From COMBO-56-21 sp963705355 (GTDB lineage Archaea; Thermoplasmatota; Thermoplasmata; UBA10834): a DNA stretch of 64,000 bases. Below are positions 17,402-27,143 of the stretch, in pieces. Positions within the stretch are counted from its first letter, which is position 1. Each line of letters starts with the position of its first letter. Position numbers and translations under genes: made by a program. The stretch lies in contig OY970070.1 of the NCBI GenBank assembly GCA_963705355.1, forward strand, positions 1,426,001-1,490,000, given 5' to 3'. The notes beneath the pieces are model-generated. The model ran no database searches. It saw only the letters and a list, made by a program, of their open reading frames with translations, and was not told where the DNA came from.

Positions 17402-20400
17402 TCAATCGTCGCCCAGTCCTGGATGCGACCTCTGGTAGAAGTCCATGATCTCCCAATCCGAAATCCTGCCCTCCTCTCTGTCCCTGAGAACGAGGGCGAG
17501 GGAGCGAGCATACGCCGACACTATCTCCGAGCATGCCAGCTCTCCTTGGAGGCCGGAGACCTCGAACCTGCCGGCTTTCACCTTACCTTCGAAGGATCCG
17601 ACCAACCTCGTGCCCTGGAAGATGGCATGGCGCCCCGTTTCAGGAAGAAGGTCGCGATAGCTCGCGCGCAGGAACTGCGTCAGGTTGTCTTCGGGCGACA
17701 GGACGACCCTCTCGGAAAATGCGGTCTTGCCAAGCCTGGAAAATGCTTCTATGCTTGCCCAATGCAACGAGCCCGAACCTCTAAGCAAGAACCCCTTGAC
17801 GAGGAAATCCTCTTCCTCCAGTCTCCTGAGGGCATGCCTGATCTCGCGCATGGGTATCTCGTGCCCCAGAAGCATCCCGAGAGACTCGGCGGTCATGATG
17901 CCATAGTTCTCGAACAGACGCCGCATAATCTGGGTCCAAGCGACCTCCCTGGACACCCTCTGCCGCTTGGTAGATACGTAGGCGAGTGCAGAATCGAGAT
18001 ACATCCTCGAGGAAGTGTAGAGCGACTTCATGGCTTCCACAGTATCATCTCTTCCCAGCGGGGAGAGGTCGAGCAAACGATCGCGTTTGACCGGCTGCTG
18101 ATCCTTGACTATCCTGAGCACCAACTTCTCATCGGCCGAGAGGTCTGTCTGTCTGGCCGACCTGTAGAGGCCGGCCTCCTCCAGCCTGCAGTATCCTACC
18201 CTGTCGGGAACGATGTGCCCTCGGACGACTGCGCCGCGCTTATGCAGCCTCTGCAACGACTCGAATTTCTTCACTCTCAGCAGGGCCTCCGCATTTGACC
18301 TGAGGCCTCCGAACTGCGCCAAGGCGTCGTCCATGTCGCGGAGCCGCGAATCCTCATCCAGGTTCTGCATGGAGAAGACGACATCCAGAATCTCGTTCCT
18401 GTCGAAGCACTGGGTTACAAGGTTGCCCTTGACGAGCATGCCGTTGGATTCCGCATACCCCCCTCTGAGGAACTCCTCCTTCACGCTCGCGCCAAGATGC
18501 TCCACATCCGAGCCGAACACGCTGGTGACGCGGACGATTTCAACGCCCAGAGAGTTGTAGAACGGCATCATCTCGTCTATCGACTCTATCAGATGGCCGA
18601 GCAATCTAGGTTCTTCGAGCTGAATATCCCTTACCTCAACGGAGCCCGCCAATAGCCATTTTTCGATCATCCCCACGATTCGGCCGTTGCGGACGAGCGG
18701 GTATATCCAGGCCTCGCCGAATCGCGACGATATCTCGGTCCATTTGTCGCTCAGGAACGAGTCGTATAGGGACAATATCCTCAACTTGTCGTCTCGCGGA
18801 CGCGCTTCGTCCAGCAGCGTGACCTCGTCGGGGAGAACGAACATCTCAGTCCTCTCGAGGCCGACAGTGACGCTCTTCGCGCCCACCTTTACGAGAAGTG
18901 TTGAGGCCTCGTCAGGCTCGATGTCGAGATAGCTGGCCGCCTGCATCGCGGTGACCGGCCCGAATCCTCTCAGGTAGCGCTTCAGGACGCGATCGAATGG
19001 CCCTTCTGTCTCTGGCTCGATCTCGCAGACGGTGTAGACATTCCTGGTGCTCCACGATTCGGCCTCGTCGTATTCCCTGAGCAGATACCCTTTCCTGTCC
19101 AGCGAATCGAAATGCCCCCTCATGGCATCCGGCGGAAAGCCAGACGCTTCCGCAATCTGGAGGAATGTCCCGGATTCCATCTTCCTGATGACCCTGAGCA
19201 GCTCGGCCTCGTACTTGTTGGGAGGCTCGCGACGATAGACTCCCAGATAATGAGGGGCGTCCTCCGAGAGAACATATCTCAACCGCCCACGGACGAACCT
19301 GCCGAGGAGAATCTCGCCCTTCCTCCTGAGTTCTCCAAACTCCCCCCTATCGAAATTCTCGACCCGATGGAAGACGTCATAGATCATTCCAGCTTCCCCG
19401 AACTTCTCGAAGTACTTCCTTGTCGACTCTACTTTCGAGAACTGTTTCCGCTCACTGTACGACCGAATCGTCTCCCTGTCGAACACAGGTTTGCCATCCG
19501 ACTTCAGACGCAGGTAGTCCCTGGCCAGCATGTACTGCTGCTGCTCGCCAACGACGAACCTGCCTGCCACCACCTCTTCGGTCGAGGCCAGCTCATGGAG
19601 CGCCTCGTCTGCTTCGTGCTCGGGTATTCCGACTTCGTACGCCATGTCTTCGACCGTGATCGGTGCGTGATATGCAATGTGCCGCTCCACAGCTCCCAGC
19701 AGACAATCCTTCCGCGGCCTCGGCTCGAAGACCGATCGGGAGTAGAGGTATGTGTCCCCTTTCACCTCCGAACGGTAGATCTCGTTTGAGGATTCGAGGC
19801 GCCTCACGGCCTCCCTGACTTCCTCCTTGGGGAGCCTCAGATGCTCCGACAGTTCTAGCTGGCTCCTCTGATCTTTGGACAATGAGTGGATGACCGCGTC
19901 TTCGACGGGACTGTAATGCGTCTTCCTTTGATGCAGGGAGGCATAGAGAGCATAGTCCTCAGCTGCGACGTAGACATCCTCACCTGCCCAAACTGACCTG
20001 ACCTTTCCTTCGCGCAGCAGTTCCGCGGCCCATGTTCGGAGCCTGTCGAATGGCTCCTTGGAGTGGACGAAGATGTTCTCGCCTTTCTCCCGGAAGAGGT
20101 TCATCGGTCCCACCTTTCTCAGCGCGTCGAGTATGTCCTGCTTCGAGGCTATCCTCGGGAACTTCGCGTCGAAATACTCCTCGACCTTCTCCGGCTCGAA
20201 CTGGTATTCTGTGATGGCCTCTTCCCCGAGTGCGCGCGCGAGCACCTTTCTGTGAAGCTCTCTCAAGAGCATGCTCCGGTCCTCCATCAGCACGATGTCT
20301 GAGACTCCGACGAGGATCACATTGTGTGCGAACGGCGATGGGACCCCGGAGAACGGGAGGTAGTCCAGCACTCGCTCGCCGTTCTCGATGCTGCACAGCA

Positions 20401-22792
20401 CCTCCTTCGCGTGCTCCAAGTCCATGACCTCCGTCAGGATTTCCTCGTACGTCTCCGCCATGACTGGGAAATCCTCCAGCTCGTGAAGCGCGTCGAGAAG
20501 CCTGCTGGAACGAAGCTGCTGGCGAGCGACCGAGAGCTCTCTTCCCTTGTAGTTCTTGAGGACCATGAAGCTCCTGGTCGCCGTGTGCCTAAACCGCTGG
20601 GCGAAGAGTTCGGAGTCTCTGACAGCGCTCCTGAGGACTTTCTCAAGACCTTCGGCCTTGAGCATCGTCCCGAGATCCTCGAGCCTGAAGCTGCGAGGAG
20701 CGGTCAGCATGAAGCTGTCGTCGGTCACGGAGACCGTGACATTGGACTTCAGCTTTCCAGACAGCGCATGAGCATAGGCTCGGCTCAAAGCGTCGTTGAC
20801 ACGCCTGCCGAACGGGAAATGGAATATGGCGCTTTTGTTCCCAGAGGCGTCAACATAACCCTCGATCAGGAGCCTCGAATCGGTCGGTATCTTCGCGACC
20901 ATCTTCTGCTCTTTGAAGTAGTTCACGATCGTTGTGGCGGAACCACCGTCAACATCGAACTCATCCCTAAGCCAGGCTTCCATATCGTGGGAGTCAATAT
21001 TGTCGAGGCGGTCTTCGACCTCCGACCTGAAACGGCCGACAGCGACGGAGAGGTCGAAGCTCCTGGGCAGCATCTCCCCGGTCCACGAGGGCACCGTCGG
21101 CTTTCTGCCACTCGCACTTCTGACGAATACCTTCGTTCCCTTGGACTTGACGAATTCGTAGCTGCGGCCGCCCAGGACGAATATGTCGCCCTGCGAAAGG
21201 CGCTCCACGAACTTCTCCGAGAGGGAACCTATCGGGGAGCCACGATCAGAATAGACCTTGTAGTCGGCCTCTTCTGGGATCGTTCCCTGGTTGAGATAGT
21301 ATATCATCCGGGAGCCGCGCTTCTTGCCGAAAGTCCTTTCCTTTTCGTCGTACCACAGCTTCGAGTATATCCCTTCGAACTCGTTCTTTCCTCCGAGATA
21401 TCTCAGAACGCTCTCCATCCCTGCCATTGTCAGGTCCTTGTAGCAGTATGAACGACGAATCAGAGCGAACGCCGCATCGACGGACCATTTGCGCTCTATA
21501 GACATGCCGACCAGCAGCTGCGACAAGACATCCAGAGAGTTCTTAGGGATCGTGACGCGATCTATCATCTTCTTGTGGGCGGCGCGACACAGTACCGCGC
21601 ACTCCACGAGATCGTCGCTCTCGAAGACCACGATCCTCCCCTTCGACGTCCCGCCGTACTGATGGCCAGCTCTTCCGACCCGCTGCAGACCTTTCGCGAC
21701 CGACTTGGGAGAGCCGATCTGGACCACCAGGTCGATGGACCCGATATCGATCCCAAGCTCGAGAGAAGTGGACGAAACGACGGCCCTCATCAGCCCGTTC
21801 CGAAGGCTGCCCTCGACGTCCATCCTGGTCTCGCGGCTCAGACTGCCGTGATGAGTCCCGATGTTCTCAAGCCCGCGCTCCTTCAGCTTGTAGACGACGC
21901 TCTCTGCTCCGCTTCTGGTGTTCGTGAACACCAAGGTCGTCTTGTGCTCGTCAATCATCTCCTTCAGCATGTCGTACATCTTCGAGTTGACCACTTCGAA
22001 TGAAAGAGAGGTCATGTCCTTGGCGGGACAGAGCACCCGAAGGTCGAGGGCGCGCTGAGCGTACACCTCGACGATGCTCACATCCCTAGGCTTCCCGTCC
22101 CTCAGGCCTACCAGGTACTCGGCCACCTGGTCCAACGGGGCCACGGTAGCGGACAGGCCAATCCGAACGAACTCCTTCTGGCAGAAGTTCTGCAGCCTCT
22201 CGACCGCGACGGAAAGGGCAACTCCCCGCTTGGAGTCGCAGATCTCGTGCACCTCGTCTATGATGACGTAGTCGACCTCTCCGAACTTCGTGCTGAAGAC
22301 GGGAGTGGAGATGACGAGCGAGAGCGATTCTGGCGTGGTGATGAAGATGTGCGGCGGGGACCTAGCCTGCTTCTGTCTCTCGCTCGGAAGGGTGTCACCA
22401 GTACGAACGGACACCTTCACCTCTGGAGGTTCCAACCCCTTGGCTCTGAACAGGTCTGAGATCTCCGCCAGGGGTTTGATTAGGTTCTCGTTGATGTCGT
22501 TGGCGAGCGCCTTCAGAGGGGACACGTAGACCGCGTAGATCCTGTCCTCAAGCCTTCCCTGGCCAGCCAGCAGGATGAGCTCGTTCAGAATCGACAGGAA
22601 CGCAGTCAGAGTCTTGCCCGAGCCGGTAGGGGAGGACACAAGGACGCTCTTCCTGGCATGGATGAGCGGCACAGCCATGGCCTGAGCCTCCGTGACCTCT
22701 CCGAATTTGCCCTTGAACCATTCTGACACGACAGGATGCATGACCGAGAGCACCTCTTCTGTCGTCCTCTTCGCAGTTACCTTTGTAATCAT
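17402..22792 (-). CDS. lhr: Giant Lhr-family superfamily 2 helicase
   Basis: 1796 residues, about twice the usual archaeal Lhr. The helicase core (1-900) has Walker A SSPTGSGKT at 53-61, DEVH at 179-182, SAT at 214-216, and QRVGRAGH at 370-377, followed by the winged-helix and Lhr-specific domains. Residues 900-1796 are a series of winged-helix-like segments. Within them FLSDKWTEISSRFGEAW, YPLVRNGRIVG and the sequence around FGPVTAMQAASYLDI resemble the HTH_42/AlkZ fold, the fold of the C-terminal domain of E. coli Lhr, which has uracil-DNA glycosylase activity. Lhr proteins are 3'-5' ATP-dependent DNA translocases linked to repair; a combined helicase and base-excision role is inferred here. 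ATG 22792 follows a TATA box at 22831-22840. Confidence 0.9.
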   Translation of the reverse strand: MITKVTAKRTTEEVLSVMHPVVSEWFKGKFGEVTEAQAMAVPLIHARKSVLVSSPTGSGKTLTAFLSILNELILLAGQGRLEDRIYAVYVSPLKALANDINENLIKPLAEISDLFRAKGLEPPEVKVSVRTGDTLPSERQKQARSPPHIFITTPESLSLVISTPVFSTKFGEVDYVIIDEVHEICDSKRGVALSVAVERLQNFCQKEFVRIGLSATVAPLDQVAEYLVGLRDGKPRDVSIVEVYAQRALDLRVLCPAKDMTSLSFEVVNSKMYDMLKEMIDEHKTTLVFTNTRSGAESVVYKLKERGLENIGTHHGSLSRETRMDVEGSLRNGLMRAVVSSTSLELGIDIGSIDLVVQIGSPKSVAKGLQRVGRAGHQYGGTSKGRIVVFESDDLVECAVLCRAAHKKMIDRVTIPKNSLDVLSQLLVGMSIERKWSVDAAFALIRRSYCYKDLTMAGMESVLRYLGGKNEFEGIYSKLWYDEKERTFGKKRGSRMIYYLNQGTIPEEADYKVYSDRGSPIGSLSEKFVERLSQGDIFVLGGRSYEFVKSKGTKVFVRSASGRKPTVPSWTGEMLPRSFDLSVAVGRFRSEVEDRLDNIDSHDMEAWLRDEFDVDGGSATTIVNYFKEQKMVAKIPTDSRLLIEGYVDASGNKSAIFHFPFGRRVNDALSRAYAHALSGKLKSNVTVSVTDDSFMLTAPRSFRLEDLGTMLKAEGLEKVLRSAVRDSELFAQRFRHTATRSFMVLKNYKGRELSVARQQLRSSRLLDALHELEDFPVMAETYEEILTEVMDLEHAKEVLCSIENGERVLDYLPFSGVPSPFAHNVILVGVSDIVLMEDRSMLLRELHRKVLARALGEEAITEYQFEPEKVEEYFDAKFPRIASKQDILDALRKVGPMNLFREKGENIFVHSKEPFDRLRTWAAELLREGKVRSVWAGEDVYVAAEDYALYASLHQRKTHYSPVEDAVIHSLSKDQRSQLELSEHLRLPKEEVREAVRRLESSNEIYRSEVKGDTYLYSRSVFEPRPRKDCLLGAVERHIAYHAPITVEDMAYEVGIPEHEADEALHELASTEEVVAGRFVVGEQQQYMLARDYLRLKSDGKPVFDRETIRSYSERKQFSKVESTRKYFEKFGEAGMIYDVFHRVENFDRGEFGELRRKGEILLGRFVRGRLRYVLSEDAPHYLGVYRREPPNKYEAELLRVIRKMESGTFLQIAEASGFPPDAMRGHFDSLDRKGYLLREYDEAESWSTRNVYTVCEIEPETEGPFDRVLKRYLRGFGPVTAMQAASYLDIEPDEASTLLVKVGAKSVTVGLERTEMFVLPDEVTLLDEARPRDDKLRILSLYDSFLSDKWTEISSRFGEAWIYPLVRNGRIVGMIEKWLLAGSVEVRDIQLEEPRLLGHLIESIDEMMPFYNSLGVEIVRVTSVFGSDVEHLGASVKEEFLRGGYAESNGMLVKGNLVTQCFDRNEILDVVFSMQNLDEDSRLRDMDDALAQFGGLRSNAEALLRVKKFESLQRLHKRGAVVRGHIVPDRVGYCRLEEAGLYRSARQTDLSADEKLVLRIVKDQQPVKRDRLLDLSPLGRDDTVEAMKSLYTSSRMYLDSALAYVSTKRQRVSREVAWTQIMRRLFENYGIMTAESLGMLLGHEIPMREIRHALRRLEEEDFLVKGFLLRGSGSLHWASIEAFSRLGKTAFSERVVLSPEDNLTQFLRASYRDLLPETGRHAIFQGTRLVGSFEGKVKAGRFEVSGLQGELACSEIVSAYARSLALVLRDREEGRISDWEIMDFYQRSHPGLGDD

Positions 22793-22830
22793 ATTGCCTG
22801 ACCGTCGATTCCTCTTCGTTATTCGGTGTT

Positions 22831-22840
22831 CGTATAAAGA
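22831..22840 (-). promoter_or_regulatory. TATA box of lhr
   Basis: TCTTTATACG on the minus strand. Transcription would start near 22810, giving a leader of under 20 bases before the ATG at 22792. Confidence 0.5.
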
Positions 22841-23276
22841 CGTTTTCAGGGGGACCGAGGATAGTCGGCGGACCGGGAGTGGTCTTTGACCTTCGAGGAC
22901 CGGGGAAAGGATTGAGATGGTTGGACCCTATGCTTGCCTCGAGAGGCCATGCTTCGAACTTGTAAGAGGTTGTACTCGGCCCTTCAGACCTCACAAGATG
23001 CTCCGGCCATGGTGCGAGATTACAGTAAAGGATTGGCCCCCAGGTTTCCTTCTGCATGTGGCAAGTGCGATTATTCATGCATCGGATAGGAGACCTCACG
23101 AGAGTGCAACAAGACCAAGTCAGACGGAGCGCGAAGGACACATCGTCAAAAAGGGCTTCTCTCGCATGGCCAAGCATGTGTGGAAATCAATGGGCCTGGA
23201 ATCAGTTCGATAAGAGACACAAACGCAAAATGAAGAAGAGGAAAAAGGAAGAAGAAGGGTTGTTGGCAGCGTTCGG
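22841..23276. other. Gap of about 430 bases without a recognised gene
   Basis: Lies between lhr and the clostripain-like gene. Frames through it on both strands show no protein-like composition and lack a start with ribosome-binding site. The motifs GTGAGGTCT and its neighbour GAGGTCTCC recur on the minus strand near 22990 and 23090. No tRNA, SRP RNA or RNase P RNA consensus was recognised by eye, but an unrecognised structured RNA cannot be excluded. Confidence 0.35.
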
Positions 23277-24479
23277 TCACCGTGTGTTGTAGGCGATCAG
23301 GAAGTCGCCCCATCCGGTATCGATCGAGAACGCTGTTTCCATGTAATTCCCTCCGGACGGCCACCCGGGACCGCAATGTTCCCACTCGTCCCCGACGCCC
23401 CAGTATAAAGTGATCCCCTTGCACATGCTAATGTCGTCGCTGTTCCAGACATTGAGCACATACTGAGTGATCGACGACTCCACGTTCTGCGTCGCAGCTC
23501 TCAGGCCCCGATCCCTTAAACCCTTCGCGGCCAGCAGGTGCGCATCGAGGTCATACATATCCACGAAGTAGGTCGTGTCATAAGCTGAGTACGATGCCCT
23601 CAGCGCATGCTTGTAAAGGCTCCTGTACACTGGCAGCTTCGCCAGCATGTCGCTCGTCCAAGTCTCGAATATCCCGACGGTGTTCTTCATCTGAGCAACA
23701 TCATACGCGGCGAGGTTGAGCTCGACGTAGTCGGGCCCACTCTGAGTGCTGTAGTACTCGCCCCAACCATCGACCATTGCCATCGAGAAGTCCTTTGGCT
23801 GCATGGCGGGGTTCCTGACGAGCTTAGTCAACATCTTGTCGTACGGAAACCCGTCGTATGGGACCGATTCTTCCGAGCCGACCATGTACGAGACCAGGTT
23901 CGTCTTGGCCATCTGGTACACTACCTCCACGTTCCCCATGTTACAGGCGTCAAATCCGAGCACATCGATCTTCTTGCCCGAGTCCGCGATCGCCTTCTGC
24001 AGCTGCGGCATGTCCAACGTATGGTTAAAGAGCTCGTCGTAGCTCACGTAGTTCCATCCGTAGCCGTGGTCCCAGATGGTGAGAGCGTAGTAGGTCGATG
24101 GGTACAGCGCAGTGGACTCGTTGATCCACCACGACAAAGTGGAAGAAATCCCCATGTCCATCTTCTCATAGGTCTTCAAGACTTTCACTGAAGAGCCTGA
24201 TATCTTCTCGACCAGTGTCCTGCTCGAGTCCTCCAACGAGACCAGCGCCACAATGTTCACCTTGGCGCTAGCCGGGACAGCCTTCAGCCACGGCAGGCTC
24301 CATTCGGGCCAGCAAAACGCCAAGTCGTTGTCCCCGTTTATGAATAGGGCAAACGTCCAAGTCGCTTTCGCTCCGGACGGGCATGCGTTAACCGGTTTCA
24401 CAATTGCAAGGCCCGGAAGAAGCAAGACAGCCACTATGACAATGCCAATCAAACACCGTTTGCTCAATAGTCTGTTCAT
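23277..24479 (-). CDS. Secreted clostripain-family (C11) cysteine peptidase
   Basis: 400 residues. The N-terminus is a signal peptide: RLLSKR, then a hydrophobic stretch IGIVIVAVLLLPGLAIV, with likely cleavage near NAC at residue 31-32. The mature part has the family opening WTFALFINGDNDL, the catalytic His in WDHGYGW (about 138) and the catalytic Cys in GFDACNMG (about 173). It also shows GSEESVPYDGFPYD, all typical of C11 peptidases, which cleave after Arg or Lys and mature autocatalytically. The protein is expected outside the cell, either shed or lipid-anchored; no C-terminal anchor is seen. ATG 24479 is preceded by GGGGGGATGAATGA. A TATA box lies at 24578-24590. Confidence 0.88.
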   Translation of the reverse strand: MNRLLSKRCLIGIVIVAVLLLPGLAIVKPVNACPSGAKATWTFALFINGDNDLAFCWPEWSLPWLKAVPASAKVNIVALVSLEDSSRTLVEKISGSSVKVLKTYEKMDMGISSTLSWWINESTALYPSTYYALTIWDHGYGWNYVSYDELFNHTLDMPQLQKAIADSGKKIDVLGFDACNMGNVEVVYQMAKTNLVSYMVGSEESVPYDGFPYDKMLTKLVRNPAMQPKDFSMAMVDGWGEYYSTQSGPDYVELNLAAYDVAQMKNTVGIFETWTSDMLAKLPVYRSLYKHALRASYSAYDTTYFVDMYDLDAHLLAAKGLRDRGLRAATQNVESSITQYVLNVWNSDDISMCKGITLYWGVGDEWEHCGPGWPSGGNYMETAFSIDTGWGDFLIAYNTR

Positions 24480-24577
24480 TCATTCATCCCCCCACATTTC
24501 TCGACTTTTCCCCTGATTCTCCTCGTTTCAGGGTGAACTGACTCATCTCGTCTTGTTCAGACCAAGATGCACTGGCG

Positions 24578-24590
24578 CCTATTTATCGGT
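24578..24590 (-). promoter_or_regulatory. TATA box of the clostripain-like gene
   Basis: ACCGATAAATAGG on the minus strand, about 100 bases before the ATG, implying a leader of roughly 75 bases. Nothing else was recognised in the 339-base divergent gap 24480-24818 apart from the opposite promoter at 24773-24785. Confidence 0.5.
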
Positions 24591-24772
24591 CTCCCCCCGA
24601 ATGAACAAATTTCGCCATCCTAACTCGGAGCATTCTCGCTACCGACCTCGAGAATTCCCAGGAAAGACAATAGAAGAACGCGAATTGAAGGAAATTTGCG
24701 CGGACGGACTATTCGGAGCAGGGTAGCTTCAACAGGCCAGTTGGGCTTCCCGTCTCAAATTCCACGCTCCAA

Positions 24773-24785
24773 ACGTATTTATGGG
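24773..24785 (+). promoter_or_regulatory. TATA box of the repeat-domain surface protein
   Basis: ACGTATTTATGGG, about 40 bases ahead of ATG 24819. A short leader containing GGTGACAG would result. Confidence 0.5.
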
Positions 24786-24818
24786 CACTAGCTGATGATG
24801 AGGAAAAGCGGGTGACAG

Positions 24819-26516
24819 ATGGCCAGGAGCATCGTTTCGGACAGAAGACTGAGGGCGTCGATACTCGTTTTTTTGATGCTCACAACGACCGCTATCTGCT
24901 TTCTGCATGTCGCAGAGAACCCTGAACCCGTTCTCAAGGCTCACACTTCGCAGGCTTGGCCTTCAGGCACGATAGTCGTCAATGTGACCGATGAGGCGGA
25001 CAGGAGGATTGGAGGTGCCACGGTCAGGACCGCTGGTAACGGTATCCTCTGGCGGAACCAGACAGGAAGTGATGGATCGGCCACAATTGGCCTGCTTCCT
25101 GCCGACGACAACGTCACAAACGGCCTTACGTACCAAGTCAATGCCAGCATGTTGGGATACAGAGACAGCAGTAACGTTTTCCAACCCGTCAGGGAGAACG
25201 GAACCGAATATGTGACGCTGGTCATATTCGGCGGCTCGATCCTAGGAACAGTCACGACTTCGTCTGGCGGGACAATGGTGCCGGTGGAAGGCGCCAATGT
25301 CTCGATAGCCTCATTGAGATACTCAACGATCGTTTCTCCGGCCAGCGGTGCCTACAAGCTCGAGGGCATCCCCGCAGGAACACATTCCGTGACTGCCAAT
25401 GCTTCTGGATTCCTCCGCAGCTCGCAGGACGTCGTGGTGCAGCTTGGCGGAAGCGTCCTCCTGAACTTCGTTCTGATATCGCAGAACGGTTCGATCTCCG
25501 GCCACGTCTACCATGCCACTCTCCACACACCATTGAACAACACGAGTGTATCGGTCCAGATCGGCTCCTTCATAATCACCGTCCTTAGTGGAAGCGACGG
25601 GAGCTTCAATCTCACGAACATACCCGAAGGAACTTACACGCTGACGGCCGAGAAAAATGGGTTCTTTTCAGGCACTGTCGCTGATGTGGTTGTGACAAGG
25701 GGCAACAGGACTGCAGGTGTCGACTTCACCCTCAAGGAAAAACCCACAAGACTCTACGGAGTCGTGAGATCTGGAACTCGTTTGTTGGTCGGGGCGAACG
25801 TTTCTGTCGCCGGCACGTCTGTTTTCAACCTCTCCGGCCCTTACGGCAACTACGAGATCGGAAACCTCACGGCTGGCACGTACACCATAATGGCATCATC
25901 GCCTCTCTACGAGACCGCGAGCATTCCTGGTGTCGTGATCCCTGAGGGAGGAGAGACCCAGCTGGACATCAACCTAACAGGCCTCCCTGGCGCAATCATC
26001 AGCGGAGTCATCGTCGATGCTGGCACCAATCTGCCGCTGGCATATGTCCTTGTGACGATAGTTGACATCACGCCTACGAGACCTAGCGTCTCCACGGACA
26101 TCAACGGGGCCTATGGACTGCCCGGCCTTGAAGCGGGCAACTACACTGTTCGATTCGAAAAGACTGGGTACCGGCCGGTGGAAATCTCGCACGTAAATGT
26201 GACAAAGGAGGGGACGACGAACCTGAATATCGAGATGATCCCGCTACGCAAGGGCTTCGAGGGGTTCATACCAGGTTTTGATGTCCCGCATTCGATGATG
26301 TTGCTGGCGCTCTGCCTAACAATCATCATCCTAGCACTGGCGGTGTACCTCCGCCACAGAAGCTTCGAGACTCCCGGCAGCGGGCCAGCTGTCTACGACC
26401 AAGAAGAGGAGGCAGAAGAGGGCCCAGAGGCCGAAGACGAAAGGATGGAAGAGCCCACAGAAGCTCAGGATCTCAATCAGAAGAAGGCGAGGAAATTGAA
26501 GAGGAACGGGGAGTGA
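24819..26516 (+). CDS. Membrane-anchored surface protein with carboxypeptidase-regulatory-like repeats
   Basis: 565 residues. Residues 10-30 are a signal peptide or anchor. Residues 45-480 contain about five carboxypeptidase-regulatory-like (transthyretin-fold) repeats. Each holds a GxVxxxxxxxPLxxAxVSV opening, a GxYxLxxIPAGTYxV turn and a GF/GY strand, for example SGAYKLEGIPAGTHSV, DGSFNLTNIPEGTYTL, YGNYEIGNLTAGTYTI and NGAYGLPGLEAGNYTV. Asn-X-Ser/Thr sites are abundant, suiting an N-glycosylated surface protein. Residues 491-512 (MMLLALCLTIIILALAVYL) are a transmembrane helix, followed by a highly acidic then basic cytoplasmic tail. It is probably a surface adhesin or matrix protein. It is divergent from the secreted C11 protease gene. 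Confidence 0.8.
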   Translation: MARSIVSDRRLRASILVFLMLTTTAICFLHVAENPEPVLKAHTSQAWPSGTIVVNVTDEADRRIGGATVRTAGNGILWRNQTGSDGSATIGLLPADDNVTNGLTYQVNASMLGYRDSSNVFQPVRENGTEYVTLVIFGGSILGTVTTSSGGTMVPVEGANVSIASLRYSTIVSPASGAYKLEGIPAGTHSVTANASGFLRSSQDVVVQLGGSVLLNFVLISQNGSISGHVYHATLHTPLNNTSVSVQIGSFIITVLSGSDGSFNLTNIPEGTYTLTAEKNGFFSGTVADVVVTRGNRTAGVDFTLKEKPTRLYGVVRSGTRLLVGANVSVAGTSVFNLSGPYGNYEIGNLTAGTYTIMASSPLYETASIPGVVIPEGGETQLDINLTGLPGAIISGVIVDAGTNLPLAYVLVTIVDITPTRPSVSTDINGAYGLPGLEAGNYTVRFEKTGYRPVEISHVNVTKEGTTNLNIEMIPLRKGFEGFIPGFDVPHSMMLLALCLTIIILALAVYLRHRSFETPGSGPAVYDQEEEAEEGPEAEDERMEEPTEAQDLNQKKARKLKRNGE

Positions 26517-26534
26517 ACCCGCTCGTTGTTATCT

Positions 26535-27143
26535 CTAGCCAAGGCCGAGCTTCGCCCGGGCCTTCTTCTCGTTCTCCTTGACCTTCAGGTTCACATCTGC
26601 GTACAGGCTGTTGCCGTGAGCATCTATCGCCACGGTCAGAGGACCGAAGTTCTCAGCATTCATTATCCAGATCGCCTCGGGCATCCCCAGCTCGAACCAC
26701 TCGACCCCTGAGACGCTCTTGATGCCCTTGGCGGCCAGCACAGCAGCGCCCCCCGTGATCGCGAGGTACACGCACCCGAACTTCTTCATGGCGTCGACGG
26801 TGGGCTGAGACATCCCTCCCTTGCCAAGGATCGCACCCGGCCTGAACTTTTCGATGAACTGAGGCTCCAGCGAGTTCATCCTCGAGGACGTGGTCGGTCC
26901 AGCGGCAACTGCCTCCCACTTGTCCCCGACCTTCCTCATGATCGGGCCGCAGTGAAACAGCGCCGAACCCTTGAACTCGACCGGAGGTTTCTTGCCCGTC
27001 TCCAGGCCTTCCAACGCGTGAATATGGACCTCGTCTCTACCGGTGTATATGACGCCGTCCAGATAGACCGTTTCGCCAAGCTTCAGCGCGCGCATATCGC
27101 TCTCCGAGAGCGGCGTCTTCAACTTCTTTGGCATCTTGATCAC
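26535..27143 (-). CDS. fumB: Fumarate hydratase class I, beta subunit
   Basis: 202 residues. With the alpha subunit it forms the oxygen-sensitive iron-sulfur fumarase that interconverts fumarate and malate in the TCA cycle. The C-terminal-domain signature is intact: HCGPI, AGPTTSSRM, ILGKGGMS, and YLAITGGAAVLAA. GTG 27143 overlaps the alpha-subunit stop by four bases; ATG 27134, three codons in, has AGGTGATC just ahead and may be the real start. Convergent with the repeat-domain surface protein gene. Confidence 0.93.
   Translation of the reverse strand: MIKMPKKLKTPLSESDMRALKLGETVYLDGVIYTGRDEVHIHALEGLETGKKPPVEFKGSALFHCGPIMRKVGDKWEAVAAGPTTSSRMNSLEPQFIEKFRPGAILGKGGMSQPTVDAMKKFGCVYLAITGGAAVLAAKGIKSVSGVEWFELGMPEAIWIMNAENFGPLTVAIDAHGNSLYADVNLKVKENEKKARAKLGLG

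Noticed and set aside
22548..23177. Minus-strand open frame of about 209 codons between lhr and the protease gene
   Set aside because: Half of it overlaps lhr in another frame, and the rest has no protein-like composition or ribosome site.
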